Assembly: GCA_964436235.1 (NCBI GenBank)
Contig: CAYTCW010000015.1
Coordinates: 1 to 46,963 of the forward strand
Direction of reading: 5' to 3'
Length of the DNA: 46,963 nt
DNA from: UBA9980 sp964436235
Lineage (GTDB): Bacteria; Muiribacteriota; UBA9980
The notes below the pieces were generated by a model. The model saw only the letters and a list, made by a program, of their open reading frames with translations, searched no databases and was not told where the DNA came from. Within the stretch, counting starts at the first letter, position 1, and each line of letters opens with the position of its first letter. Of this stretch, positions 9,301 to 15,270 are shown piece after piece. Made by a program: the position numbers and the translations under genes.

Positions 9301-12112
9301 TAAATTCGTCGATAGCGACGGCCTCGGCATGGGCGCCGGCGACCGTCTTGAAATATACTTCAATAAGGCGATTATAGTTAATAACGCTCAGCCCGCCGAT
9401 TTCGTACTTCCGGTTTCCGGCGACAGCTTCGGTATGGGCGCCTCGGTTACGGCGACAAGCGATCCTAAGGTGGCCGTTATAATTCTCGGCAACGGCGTAA
9501 CTTTTACGGTGCGCGGAGTATTTTCACCCGGCAGGATAGTCGCCGGCTCGGCGTCGGGAATTAACCTCGCTAAAGTTCTCACTTCGATAACCTCGATAGC
9601 GGGAATCGGCGCAAAACCGCACTCAGTGGCTATAGATATCACTTCAGACGACATACAGCCTCCGAAATTTATGTCCGCTGAAACCGCAGGCGCTCACGGT
9701 AAAAATATAATAAAGGCGCGCGGCGATTCAATAGAGCTCAAGGCGGTTCTCGACGATATGTCGCTGCGTCCGGCCGATATTACGGCGGATTTAAGCGCGT
9801 TCGGCCTTGGAAAAGCGGTCGCCGCTCAGTCTTATATTAATAACGAAGCGGCGTGGGCGGCCTTTAACACATCCGATTTAAGAGGCACGATCGAAATAGT
9901 TATTAAAGCCGTCGATATAGCAGGTAACATAGGCACATACAGTCTTTTTATATCGGTGATAATGCCGGTAGAAAAGTGCATCGGCGAATTGCTGCCGGGC
10001 CATGTGCTGCGCAAATCAGGCGCGCGCGATTTCAAACTGCTTCTGAAGCCTTCGTTTAGAAGTTTCGATACCGGCATGAATAAAGTGGTCATTGAACTGC
10101 CTAAGGGCACTTCGCTTAACGATAAAACGAATTTCGTCAATTACGATATTAGCCAGTCTAAAGTATATGTTAACGGTAGGCTCACCACGACGCGTTTCAA
10201 CGGAACTCCTCGCGGCGGCGAGTCGGTAGTTACCTATGAGGCATCCACCGGCGAAATAACGGTGCTGCTTGGTGAAAAGGTTAATCAGAACACCGCGGTA
10301 CAGACGGTTGAAATTAATTTCCGCGCCACCGTGCCGGAGTTTGAAGACGAGCCGTTCGGCAGGCAGTTCGCCGTTAAAGTCGATGATACTCAGGATCCGG
10401 CCGCTGTAGCGGTTACTCCTGGCGACGTCAACGGCGTGATAGGCGATTCGGACGGCCTGCTGATAGTCACTACGGGCGTTAAAATATCGTATGTAACCGA
10501 TAAAGTAGTTATAGCGCCTTCATTCTGGAAGGTAATATTCTCGGTTAAATTCAACGCCGACATGAACGCTGAAAAGCCGCCGCGCGTTACTTTCAGACCG
10601 ACTTATACATTGCAGAACGAACAGAACCTTACGATGATGTCCTTCGTTGACGGATTGTACATGGGCTATGCGGTCGTTCCGTTCGAAGCCTTCGGATTCA
10701 ACGGCGAATATATGATAAACGTATATGACGCACAGGATTATATGGGTAATTCAGTCAATACACTTACTATAAGGCAGAAGTTTTCGCCTAAATTCCTTAT
10801 ATCCGCCTACGTTAATCCGCTCGACGAAAGAAGCCTTATTATAAGCACAAAATACGTTCAGTCGGCTACGAATGAAGTGCTGGTGGCTAATCCTACCATA
10901 CGGGTATGGCAGGACGGGACCAATGAAAATTTACTGACTAACGTTACCGCCATGTCGAGGCCTAATGTTTATAAGGGCCACTACACGGTAAATCCTCAAT
11001 ACGCCGGCCGCGCTCAGATCGAGGTCGAAGGAAAGGTTTCGCCGGGCAATACCGTTATAAACGGAAAATCGATAGCCGAGTTCAGCTCGTCGTTCATTCA
11101 GGCTTCCGCTCCTTCGAAAATGGTTTCACTCGACGGTAAAATGACGATGAATTTTAAGGAATCTTCATTCGACCGTGACGTTCTGCTTATAATGACGCCT
11201 GATTTTACGAATGTGTCTAAATATATGGCCGCCGAAAACGAAGCGGCTGCGCCGAAAATGTACGCGGCGGATAAAATAAGCGAGCTGAAGCTGATTAATG
11301 AAGTTTATCAGATATATCCTGAAGGCCTTAAATCGTCTAAAGCCGTTGAAATAGATTGCGATCTCAGCGGCGCCGATACTAAAGAAATGCGTCACGCCGG
11401 CCTTTTCGCTCTCAATTCTAAAAACGGCCGCTGGGAGCTTATATCTAAAGATATAAAAGATTTCAGGCTCAAAACCGAAGTGGATAAAATTACCTCGCTT
11501 GCAGTATTTAGCGACACCGTTCCTCCTTTGCTTAAAGTGCCGGCGGAACTCGATAATAAAGTCATAAGCGATAAATTCGATATCGAATTAATCGATAACG
11601 GCGCAGGCGTCGATCCTCAAAAAATAAAAGCTGTTTTAAACGGAAGGCTTATGAGACATGAATACGACGAAAAAACATCGAAATTAACCCTCTACATACC
11701 GGAACGCACCGTAGCGGGCATTCACAACGTATCGGTGAACGCGGAGGATAAACTTGGAAATGAAATAGCGGCGCCGAATTTACAGGTGCAGGCGGCTGGT
11801 TTCTTCGACGTGATAAATTACGTTTCATATCCTAACCCGGCTAAAAACAGGCTCAATATTAACTATACGCTCGGTAAAAATATATCCGATATGAGTATAA
11901 GAATTTACGATTCGAACGCGGAGTTAGTTTACGATTTCGGCGACCTCGCACCGAATTACCTGAATGCGGGCAGGCACGATTCCCCTCTGTGGAACCTTAT
12001 AAACGCGGACGGATATAGAGTAAGCAACGGTATATATTTTTATAAGATAACAGCTTATGACGCCGGCGGCGGCAAAGTGGAAAAATACGGCAAGATAGCC
12101 GTAATTAAATAG
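314..12112 (+). CDS. Giant secreted repeat protein (3,932 aa), putative calcium-binding surface protein
   Basis: Probable cell-surface or extracellular adhesin/stalk protein. Residues 1-38 form a signal peptide: basic N-region, Leu/Phe-rich core, cleavage after ALA38. A fibronectin type III-like domain (about 39-160) and an Ig-like domain (about 162-285) follow. Then come 22 tandem units of about 128 residues (290-3115), each with an Asp/Asn/Gly loop (DxDxNGxxxxGD), a LTFxKPI-like strand, LPVxxDSLG, LxITLG and usually GSPSGID, ending ITDxxGN. They resemble bacterial Ig-like (SwmB/Big_5-type) domains. The last 800 residues hold further Ig-like segments and end in a FlgD-like Ig domain (about 3830-3932) with YPNP, IYD and NGIYFYKI motifs, typical of type IX-like sorting tails. 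The ATG at 314 has GAGGTG 8 nt upstream. The TPR lipoprotein gene starts 34 nt after the stop. Ligand and export route are inferred; a phage or S-layer role cannot be excluded. Confidence 0.93.
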   Translation: MKQCLGKHAERRLGLFNFLLVFSVLFIALHLLMAEALAVPPAAPIPINVTDALNGTANLTWSNVPPSANPGSTITYRVYRDLVSAGISTIIINNTTGLNFTDTVAPFDGGQAGDTAKDGTTWDAGNNRYGQTYKYTVFAVDSFDSLTNWDTTTAATIEVKVHWCDARSPNANALSMGPADGSFKPPANHEVRVNFDYLDWTLGTPAAAVVQLNYSINGAAQAPLNMSLQGAQNPSGVTTLKATMNLTTAPDNAEIKYWVSGRDSVGNLLQSTAAPKTLLTGDEITFRIDAGAPTITGINYMETGANPGIDQNDQIIVTFSEQIQTGQVGQTALSTNTFQLGRVAGGVFTQDPAGSFGTGATVTPGPLNTQVTIILGANPVIKFVAPPGDNLINSLRYSPLAANAIRDLAANSANSVQGYEVVSRLTNPASIELPNAPRPFINANPVFTDTNNSGTVNAGDKIVFVFSKPLILNNTNVAGADFSMPVTNDTIAGTGTLVAGTNNQIDFSIQAGAAFTIAGVYNSANTGAGSPSGIDVVLAGPNIVDEFGNRAQQVPGGSGGPNRDIAGASTQGPRLITAATAAEYTDVPDANGIMDGLSANDTMTLTFDKPIIFGAAAFTAANAFRVPVTNDNLDNPTFAINPANNTQMTMTFNGPANITVPGVYSGNTAQGAPSGVDIINTLPDNSIMDIYGNKAAAQGTPRDIGSTDSAGPAISTIGDTVLYTDNAPAGVSQGDFIDIEFNKPIVLSAVTQAAFQLSNLTLGTGATFTAAVPGVNNRKLRITLGTAPTVTFSGANRSQIDVNNGTTQIQNWKGTGAVATSLRNIVSASTIGPKIVSAVYTDMDNNGVTVNDTILITFDKPIQFTAANVTAADFQVQPGGGSLGGAGFAVNNAGLLNTQIKLILGAAPTLVIAGIFGTDAAASGIDVAAPNTVNIQDQTGNSAEASTMVDIGGSDTTRPTLLTAVFTDTATPPDGITAGDELTLTFDKAVTALATITGAAFQLPVAGDSLATFTLVDPATAVPPLLPTQIKLRFTTAPTIKVAGVYNGNIAPGSSSGIDISSTITTGVITDVYGNTASNSTVKDIGSADTSNPTPVAARYTDVGNDGVNAGDIIELDFSKPILVNPFNTTPVTNAHFTVTNGNLGGAGLTFEKLNNNANNITIKITLGTGAALQFNPPAAANSTINVNDGGGPIQSITDISGNGAVHSTPAVNITAGASAGPTIVAAVYTDVTKDGITAGDFIVLTFNKNITANNPTVANFSVPANNGADSLGTGAAFTQTGVNANQLKITLGTNPALKIIGVYSGPSGASSGINISAPNAATIIDNLNQPAVPAADAVDITGVVESGPQITVARWADVDNSGTVSAGDTLSITFNKAIVVPLPPPPPATALVRTVFNLPVSGDYFDFTTYAKTGVYELTFTLSGQARFIVPGVYNGNNGAGQPSGIDIAAGGIPANSITDVSGNLAIPSVAITDIQSSDSAGPTLITAVYNDFNNSNTVDSGDRVTVTFSKPITLNTPLKTNFNVQNGNLGNNPTFSAGPLNTQLLITLDAGTALTFFGASTSSIDLVGPVTTIVDGSGNQATSSTQKFITVQTGGQGPLVTSCVWIDNAPIGVVSSGDTLRVGFDKDVIIRNPPSANDFVLPVAGDSLGTGVNVAAGANAKEILITLGTGAYLTIAGVYNGSAVTALSPSGIDISLAGTASGNITDTFGFNARQNTPVGIDITSADTTGPHIISILYEDVDTNGVTINDKLYLTFDKNVTSSVWVNKVLTGVTAANFSMLPAGTANLGVSPIFEWYDTTPNQIIVKLGNNPLITVKGVYPTDAGATGMDVSATLTNITDISGNGARPNSPAGVDIGPIETTGPHMVGCRYSDSNNSKVVDQGDFLFVVFSKPIVITNPVVADFRLPVTNDTLGGLPSFAAGNNNRELRITLGSAPVVNPVGLYSPTILTPGSPSGIDVNMPNIASVTDIYGNHTLASAVAVDVDDGVGPSITSAVYTDIDNMGMGQGDTLVLTFTEPILISNVVDSDFTLPVLNDILGAGPTFAVGPSSSQLTITLGTNPVLMVPGVFSQISTSAGSPSGINISTLLQSGHITDQAGNNAIPSTAAVDITGPTGEARPTLVSARWQDMNANGVDAGDRLDLLFDKPVIFRNYAGNDYNLPVTNDSLGASPNLSIAGENNRVLRILLGTSPVITVPGVYNAANHTAGSPSGIDVSANMTTSGGLTDIYGNAAMPSSVKDITGSDTTGPVLLTAVYYDVDGNGVSQGDILGLEFDKSLQIQGTSFAAQFVLPVPGDSLGTNAQFSSGTTAADIRVTLGLSPVLTVAGIFTPPPPVKAAGDPSGIGCTGAAGAITDFSGNAPQGTTPVDIISASAAGPQLMVVRIDDANNDLIVSAGDRMVLTFNKPVRIINPPGMNVSDFLIPVAGDSFGAGATFEVNAANSHEVLIGLQAGVKFRPDGTYSPSVISPGSPSGIGIRAGATSLQDLIGNFVQGGNVVDIADTFSPFVTSARYEDVGNDGLNRGDRLYVRFSEQILTSNMSANDFSLTEALDTFGSPVTITQSETNEVIITVGSNPRFKIAGVYPTDAGSSGLDISMTFTADHIKDVAGNPAKRSVAKDIYSNDTTAPTITAARYGDANNNGVIDGGDTLSVIFNKAIVINGVTKTDFNIINGTFGVGGLQQGSLTGTNEVTFVLGNAPTLVVEGVYPADPNASAIDLAAAFTAGHLTDIVGNNPVPTGFVDISDANGPVIVSAIYFDVDANGVSQGDLLRLRFSRTIVVSGASATVFTLPVNGDSLGSSPTIGVSGSNEITITLGASPMITIAGTYMSGNNTMGSPSGININNFTTTITDASGNPARALPAAVDITGSDTVPPTLVGAVFEDLDGNGVSVNDKITLTFSEIVIISNRVSLADFSIMNGNFGDNPKFAAGTNNRELVVTLGNNPVISLFGPLQTAIGRSAATYVTGHIMDVSGNDWPAAVPALLNSKDTAPPLISSAKFVDSDGLGMGAGDRLEIYFNKAIIVNNAQPADFVLPVSGDSFGMGASVTATSDPKVAVIILGNGVTFTVRGVFSPGRIVAGSASGINLAKVLTSITSIAGIGAKPHSVAIDITSDDIQPPKFMSAETAGAHGKNIIKARGDSIELKAVLDDMSLRPADITADLSAFGLGKAVAAQSYINNEAAWAAFNTSDLRGTIEIVIKAVDIAGNIGTYSLFISVIMPVEKCIGELLPGHVLRKSGARDFKLLLKPSFRSFDTGMNKVVIELPKGTSLNDKTNFVNYDISQSKVYVNGRLTTTRFNGTPRGGESVVTYEASTGEITVLLGEKVNQNTAVQTVEINFRATVPEFEDEPFGRQFAVKVDDTQDPAAVAVTPGDVNGVIGDSDGLLIVTTGVKISYVTDKVVIAPSFWKVIFSVKFNADMNAEKPPRVTFRPTYTLQNEQNLTMMSFVDGLYMGYAVVPFEAFGFNGEYMINVYDAQDYMGNSVNTLTIRQKFSPKFLISAYVNPLDERSLIISTKYVQSATNEVLVANPTIRVWQDGTNENLLTNVTAMSRPNVYKGHYTVNPQYAGRAQIEVEGKVSPGNTVINGKSIAEFSSSFIQASAPSKMVSLDGKMTMNFKESSFDRDVLLIMTPDFTNVSKYMAAENEAAAPKMYAADKISELKLINEVYQIYPEGLKSSKAVEIDCDLSGADTKEMRHAGLFALNSKNGRWELISKDIKDFRLKTEVDKITSLAVFSDTVPPLLKVPAELDNKVISDKFDIELIDNGAGVDPQKIKAVLNGRLMRHEYDEKTSKLTLYIPERTVAGIHNVSVNAEDKLGNEIAAPNLQVQAAGFFDVINYVSYPNPAKNRLNINYTLGKNISDMSIRIYDSNAELVYDFGDLAPNYLNAGRHDSPLWNLINADGYRVSNGIYFYKITAYDAGGGKVEKYGKIAVIK
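1180..9660 (+). repeat. 22 tandem protein-coding repeats, about 385 bp each
   Basis: Units begin near 1195, 1640, 2050, 2455, 2820, 3195, 3600, 3985, 4360, 4765, 5110, 5510, 5910, 6285, 6670, 7060, 7440, 7830, 8190, 8560, 8930 and 9285. They are alike in protein but diverged in DNA, so they are old or under purifying selection rather than freshly amplified. Six copies (2, 9, 10, 13, 17, 19) have a 12-residue loop such as DTNNSGTVNAGD, matching the spacing of EF-hand/dockerin calcium loops. Most others have an 11-residue version. Confidence 0.9.
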
Positions 12113-12146
12113 TTAGTAAACTGAAATTTTTATGGAGGTAATAGAT

Positions 12147-12848
12147 ATGAGTCACGGCAGAAAGATATTTGCGGCATACGCTTTAGTTATGATAATGATG
12201 CTGTTATTTACGGGAGCTACGGGCTGCGTTAGTAAAACCGATACGACCGACGGCAGCGTTTTACAGCAGATAGGCGGCGTTACGGGCGGCGACAGCGTGC
12301 CGACTTATAATCAGCCGTCGCAGAATATTACGCAGGCGATGAAATATTTCGCCGAAAAAGATTACGACCGCGCAATATCGGCGTTTCAAAAAACGCTGGT
12401 AACTAACCCTAATCAGGAGGAGATGGCGGTGGCATACGCCGGTATCGGCTGGTCGAAGGTGAAAAAAAGCGGAATAATAACAGACGGTAAAAGCGACTTT
12501 CAGTCGGGCTACGCGGCGCGCTCGAGCGTTAAAGATTCGAAGGTGGGCCTCGCAGCGGCGTATCTGCTCGAGGATTCCGCTAAAATAAAAGAAGCGATAA
12601 CGCTTCTTGAAAGTATCGGCCTGAGTTCGAGCGGCGATACGACGCTCGTCGATCCTAATTTCAGGTATGTATCCGAAATAGGCACCGGAATATCGAATGC
12701 CGCCGTACATTCGCTGCTTGCTACTCTTTATTACTACAACAATCAGGACGCGCTCGCAAAACAGCAATTAGCCATAGCAAAGCAGGAAGACGGCGAAAAT
12801 TCTAAAATTACATCCATCGAAACGGCTATTATGACGCTCGGTTATTAA
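12147..12848 (+). CDS. TPR-containing lipoprotein
   Basis: Predicted lipid-anchored protein with tetratricopeptide-like helices, likely a scaffold in the envelope. From the ATG at 12147, a 26-residue hydrophobic signal ends in the lipobox TGATGC with the acylated Cys at position 27. A TPR-like unit follows (AMKYFAEKDYDRAISAFQKTL). An in-frame ATG at 12132 also exists, but GGAGG at 12134-12138 overlaps it and sits 8 nt before 12147, so 12147 is preferred. The gene starts 34 nt after the giant repeat protein with no terminator between, so the two are probably cotranscribed. A role in export or anchoring of that protein is inference. It converges on the ferritin-like gene, leaving 4 nt between the stops. 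Confidence 0.88.
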   Translation: MSHGRKIFAAYALVMIMMLLFTGATGCVSKTDTTDGSVLQQIGGVTGGDSVPTYNQPSQNITQAMKYFAEKDYDRAISAFQKTLVTNPNQEEMAVAYAGIGWSKVKKSGIITDGKSDFQSGYAARSSVKDSKVGLAAAYLLEDSAKIKEAITLLESIGLSSSGDTTLVDPNFRYVSEIGTGISNAAVHSLLATLYYYNNQDALAKQQLAIAKQEDGENSKITSIETAIMTLGY

Positions 12849-12852
12849 TTTT

Positions 12853-13320
12853 TTATTTACTGACGGCATCAGGCCGGCTTAAGTAGTCGATTTCATATTT
12901 TATTGAATTAATATGAGCTGTTTCAGCGGCTTCGAGCTCGCCAAACAGCTCTTTTAATTCGGGAGTTTTTAATTTATTAAAGCACAGACCGTGAAAAAGC
13001 GCGCCGAATTTTTCTTCGTAGAGTGAATAATTGAGCATATCGACGACAAGTATCTTGCGGGAGTACTCTTCGTTGACTTTCATCGTCAAAACGTCAGGTT
13101 TGTCGTATTTTTTATAAAAATCAGCGTCGAGAGCGTCGATTTTTTCGCGTATCCATTTCATATGAAGAGTTTCATCCGCGATCAATTTTTTGAAAAACTC
13201 AGCGGCGCGCTCGTCGTCTTTAAATAAGTTAAGCGCGAGGCCGTATTTTTGTATCTCTTTCTTTTCATTTCTGTATGCCTGGACGAGAAGATCCATTTCG
13301 CTGTCGATTATATGTCCCAC
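12853..13320 (-). CDS. Ferritin-like/rubrerythrin-type diiron protein
   Basis: Four-helix diiron protein of 155 residues, probably cytoplasmic and acting in iron or peroxide handling. The expected ligand pattern is present: E19 in helix 1 with Y26 seven residues on, E50xxH53 in helix 2, E102/E103 in helix 3 and E133xxH136 in helix 4. It lacks the C-terminal rubredoxin domain of classical rubrerythrin, so electron transfer would need a partner. The start is GTG at 13320 with GGTGAT just upstream, which matches the anti-Shine-Dalgarno sequence. A strong sigma70 promoter lies at 13391-13419. Related ferritin-like families of unknown function are an alternative. Confidence 0.82.
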   Translation of the reverse strand: MGHIIDSEMDLLVQAYRNEKKEIQKYGLALNLFKDDERAAEFFKKLIADETLHMKWIREKIDALDADFYKKYDKPDVLTMKVNEEYSRKILVVDMLNYSLYEEKFGALFHGLCFNKLKTPELKELFGELEAAETAHINSIKYEIDYLSRPDAVSK

Positions 13321-13390
13321 AATATCACCGCTTTTTAAATATTTTACGACAACTCACCGGAGTAAATATCGTAACAGTAACTCATAAGTG

Positions 13391-13419
13391 ATTGTAACAA
13401 AATATGCCGTTATTGTCAA
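13391..13419 (-). promoter_or_regulatory. Sigma70 promoter of the ferritin-like gene
   Basis: On the minus strand, TTGACA (13414-13419) is followed by a 17-nt spacer and TACAAT (13391-13396). The leader to the GTG at 13320 is about 65 nt. Confidence 0.75.
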
Positions 13420-13478
13420 TAGCGTCAAGACGGCGCGAGGCGGCGGCTTGAAAGTTTTTTCCGGAAGACTGTTTTATG

Positions 13479-14396
13479 TTATTTAGATATCGGCAGAGTC
13501 ACTATAACCCTGTCGTCAAAACGGTCGATCTTCATTTTTATGCTGTCAACTTTAGCGGGCAGCGTGAAACTTTCAGAAAAAGAAGAATGAAATTTCATTC
13601 TGGAAATCTGGTTTTCAGAGCTTTCTTCGCTATCGGATATTACTTTATTATGAATTTTGAATATATTGTCCTCGGCCTTGAATTCAAGATTATCTAAATT
13701 ATTGCCTTCTATGGATACTATGACCGACCCGTTTTCGATATTATGCGATACTTTGAACTGCGGCGTCGATAAAACGCCTGCGCCCGGGCCGAAACCTTTT
13801 GCATGCATACGGTTTCTTAAATTCTGCTGCATTTTCATCATATTTTCCATCTGGCGGTTGATGCGGTCTAATTCGCCCTTGAAGAAATTATGACCGAAAA
13901 CTTCGTCGTTGGAGAAAAAATTATTGTCGAAATTAAAGAGCGAGTCCATATCTTTATCGAGTGAATGCCATTTTTTCATTCTGTTAATTTTAGCTTTCAT
14001 CGCGCTGCCGCTTTCTTCGCTTTTTTTGATGAGCGGAGCAGTTATGGTTATATGGTTTTGCCTGATTTCGGTTTTAACGCCGTTTTCATTAACAGGCGAG
14101 GGCAGCGCGTAACTTTCCTGCCCGCCGCCGTCGCTATTATCTTTAATTATAAGCCTGCCTTCATCTATGAATGCATCGACCTTGCTTCCAAAATTGCCTT
14201 TGATATCTATTTTAAGCTCGCTTTCGCTTTGCTGATGCGATATGTTATATTTAGAAAGACTGTTATAACCAGGGGCCGTCTTAGATGTATCCGCCGCGGC
14301 ATTATTGCCCGAAGCGGCAGTGTGGTTGAGATAAACTGCAGGAAACATCAATAAAAAAACTATCGCGGTAATTATTGTTTTTTTTGATCTTAACAT
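13479..14396 (-). CDS. Exported protein with two alpha-crystallin (Hsp20)-like domains
   Basis: A 305-residue protein with an N-terminal signal peptide (KK, then a hydrophobic stretch, likely cleavage near AAS/G at about 29). The first alpha-crystallin-like region is about residues 50-125 (KIDIKGNF, SYALPSPV, NHITITAPL). The second is about 215-305 and fits the family better: FKVSHNIENG, SFSESFTLPAKVDSIKMK, DDRVIVTLPI. The middle (125-215) is rich in Met, Asn and Lys and probably helical. Small heat-shock proteins are usually cytoplasmic with one such domain, so an exported tandem form suggests a periplasmic or envelope holdase; this is inferred from fold signatures only. A GGGGGA ribosome site precedes the ATG, and a sigma54-type promoter lies at 14475-14490. 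Confidence 0.78.
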   Translation of the reverse strand: MLRSKKTIITAIVFLLMFPAVYLNHTAASGNNAAADTSKTAPGYNSLSKYNISHQQSESELKIDIKGNFGSKVDAFIDEGRLIIKDNSDGGGQESYALPSPVNENGVKTEIRQNHITITAPLIKKSEESGSAMKAKINRMKKWHSLDKDMDSLFNFDNNFFSNDEVFGHNFFKGELDRINRQMENMMKMQQNLRNRMHAKGFGPGAGVLSTPQFKVSHNIENGSVIVSIEGNNLDNLEFKAEDNIFKIHNKVISDSEESSENQISRMKFHSSFSESFTLPAKVDSIKMKIDRFDDRVIVTLPISK

Positions 14397-14474
14397 TAAA
14401 AATTCCCCCTTTTATTTATTTGAATTTAATTGAAGTATTTTATTAAATAAGATTTATTCAAGCGATAATTATTA

Positions 14475-14490
14475 AGCATAATTCGTGCCA
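14475..14490 (-). promoter_or_regulatory. Sigma54 (-24/-12) promoter of the exported Hsp20-like gene
   Basis: The minus strand reads TGGCACGAATTATGCT, matching the sigma54 consensus TGGCACGNNNNTTGCW at all but one defined position, with GG and GC 12 nt apart. Transcription would start near 14464, about 68 nt before the ATG at 14396. Confidence 0.7.
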
Positions 14491-14588
14491 TGGCTAATAT
14501 TGTGCTTCGTGAATTTAGAAAATTTAATGTTTTCAAATAATAAAAATCAAATGCAAAATATTTATGCTGCAGATATATGGATTTAGTA

Positions 14589-14635
14589 TGTAGAATTTTT
14601 ATATTATTGTAGAAATTTTCACAGTTAATGTAGAA
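14589..14635 (-). promoter_or_regulatory. Possible enhancer: three TGTAGAA direct repeats
   Basis: TGTAGAA (plus-strand reading) occurs at 14589, 14608 and 14629, spaced 19 and 21 nt, about two helical turns. The middle copy extends into an imperfect dyad, TGTAGAAATTTTCACA. The array lies about 125-170 bp upstream of the predicted sigma54 start, the usual place for an enhancer-binding activator. The protein that binds is unknown. Confidence 0.45.
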
Positions 14636-14653
14636 AAAATCTTTATTATAAAA

Positions 14654-14690
14654 GGGAGGGAGAAAAGGTTAGCAACCCTTTCTCCCTCCC
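14654..14690. repeat. Palindromic repeat, copy 2
   Basis: A 17-bp stem with one mismatch (14654-14670 pairs with 14674-14690) closes on the loop AGC. It is the inverted counterpart of the repeat at 1-36. There is no T-run typical of a terminator. Confidence 0.85.
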
Positions 14691-14846
14691 CTTTACCCCT
14701 CCCTCTTTCGGCAAATTGCCTGACGCTTTTTTGTTAGTTTGCCGATAGCTTTTTCTTTCATGCATTTCTCTTTCTCTTTTAATATCCCTATATTTCTATA
14801 TTTTTTTCTAATCTTTTTTCTTTTTTTCTTGCCGGTTTGCTTGTTT

Positions 14847-14876
14847 GCAGTCTCGCGCATGCGTGCGCGAAACTGC
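14847..14876. other. GC-rich hairpin in noncoding DNA
   Basis: Two 13-nt arms (14847-14859 and 14864-14876) pair with one C-A mismatch around the loop TGCG. It stands out from its AT-rich surroundings. No T-run follows on either strand, so it is not a standard terminator. Confidence 0.6.
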
Positions 14877-15098
14877 GTAGCTATAATGGCACTTTTATAA
14901 CTTAAATTGATGGCTCACGGTAAAACAATATCGTAAATCGATATGATAATTATATCTTTAAAATTAAAGCAAACGGCGTGCGGTAATAATTACTGTAAAT
15001 CGAGTTTAATAACAGCACTGCTAAAAATCATATTAATGAAATTTGGCAATAAAGAAAAGAAGAGAATAAAGAGGAGAAGAGATAGGAGAAGAGAAAAG

Positions 15099-15259
15099 TG
15101 GCATGAGTTTTCTTAAAGAAAAGAAAAGAAAAGAAAAACTTCTAAGCCGGCAGGGAATACCGCTTGAAATAAAAAGGCTATGAAAATAGCCTTTTTATTA
15201 AGGGAGAGTAAGGGGGAGCACAGGGTGGAAGAGAGGGCCATTGGTCCTTTCTTCCACCC
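15099..15259 (-). repeat. Compound dispersed intergenic repeat, copy A
   Basis: Read on the minus strand, the order is: stem-loop 15223-15259 (9-bp arms GGGTGGAAG/CTTCCACCC around the core AAAGGACCAATGGCCCTCT), a CTCCC-type pyrimidine segment, a hairpin containing AATAAAAAGGCTAT (15168-15199), CCTGCCGGCTT and an AAGTTTTTCTTTT tract. The same order occurs on the plus strand at 46742-46961. Confidence 0.85.
15168..15199 (-). terminator. Probable terminator downstream of the ammonia-lyase gene
   Basis: Perfect 14-bp stem AATAAAAAGGCTAT/ATAGCCTTTTTATT with a 4-nt loop, 71 nt beyond the stop of the minus-strand ammonia-lyase gene. The right arm carries its own T-run. It is also part of the compound repeat. 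Confidence 0.55.
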
Positions 15260-15270
15260 GCCGCGGTCTT

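Larger units (their letters stand above)
14397..15270. other. 874-bp noncoding region rich in hairpins and repeats
   Basis: I see no credible gene. From left to right it holds the leader and sigma54-type promoter of the exported Hsp20-like gene, TGTAGAA direct repeats, a palindromic repeat (14654-14690), pyrimidine-rich DNA, a GC-rich hairpin (14847-14876), a plain AT-rich stretch, a polypurine tract with AAAAG iterations (about 15113-15138) and the compound repeat 15099-15259. Confidence 0.7.

Noticed and set aside
1180..9660. CRISPR-like periodic array
   Set aside because: The period is about 385 bp, the repeats are coding and diverged, and there are no short identical direct repeats with unique spacers.
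13965..14354. 129 aa plus-strand open frame opposite the exported Hsp20-like gene
   Set aside because: It is antisense to a well-supported gene with signal peptide and conserved motifs.
14654..14690. Terminator for the exported Hsp20-like gene
   Set aside because: It lies upstream of that minus-strand gene and lacks a T-run; it is better described as a dispersed palindrome.
15099..15259. Insertion sequence
   Set aside because: No transposase, no terminal inverted repeats bounding a coding region and no evident target duplication; only a non-autonomous element remains possible.
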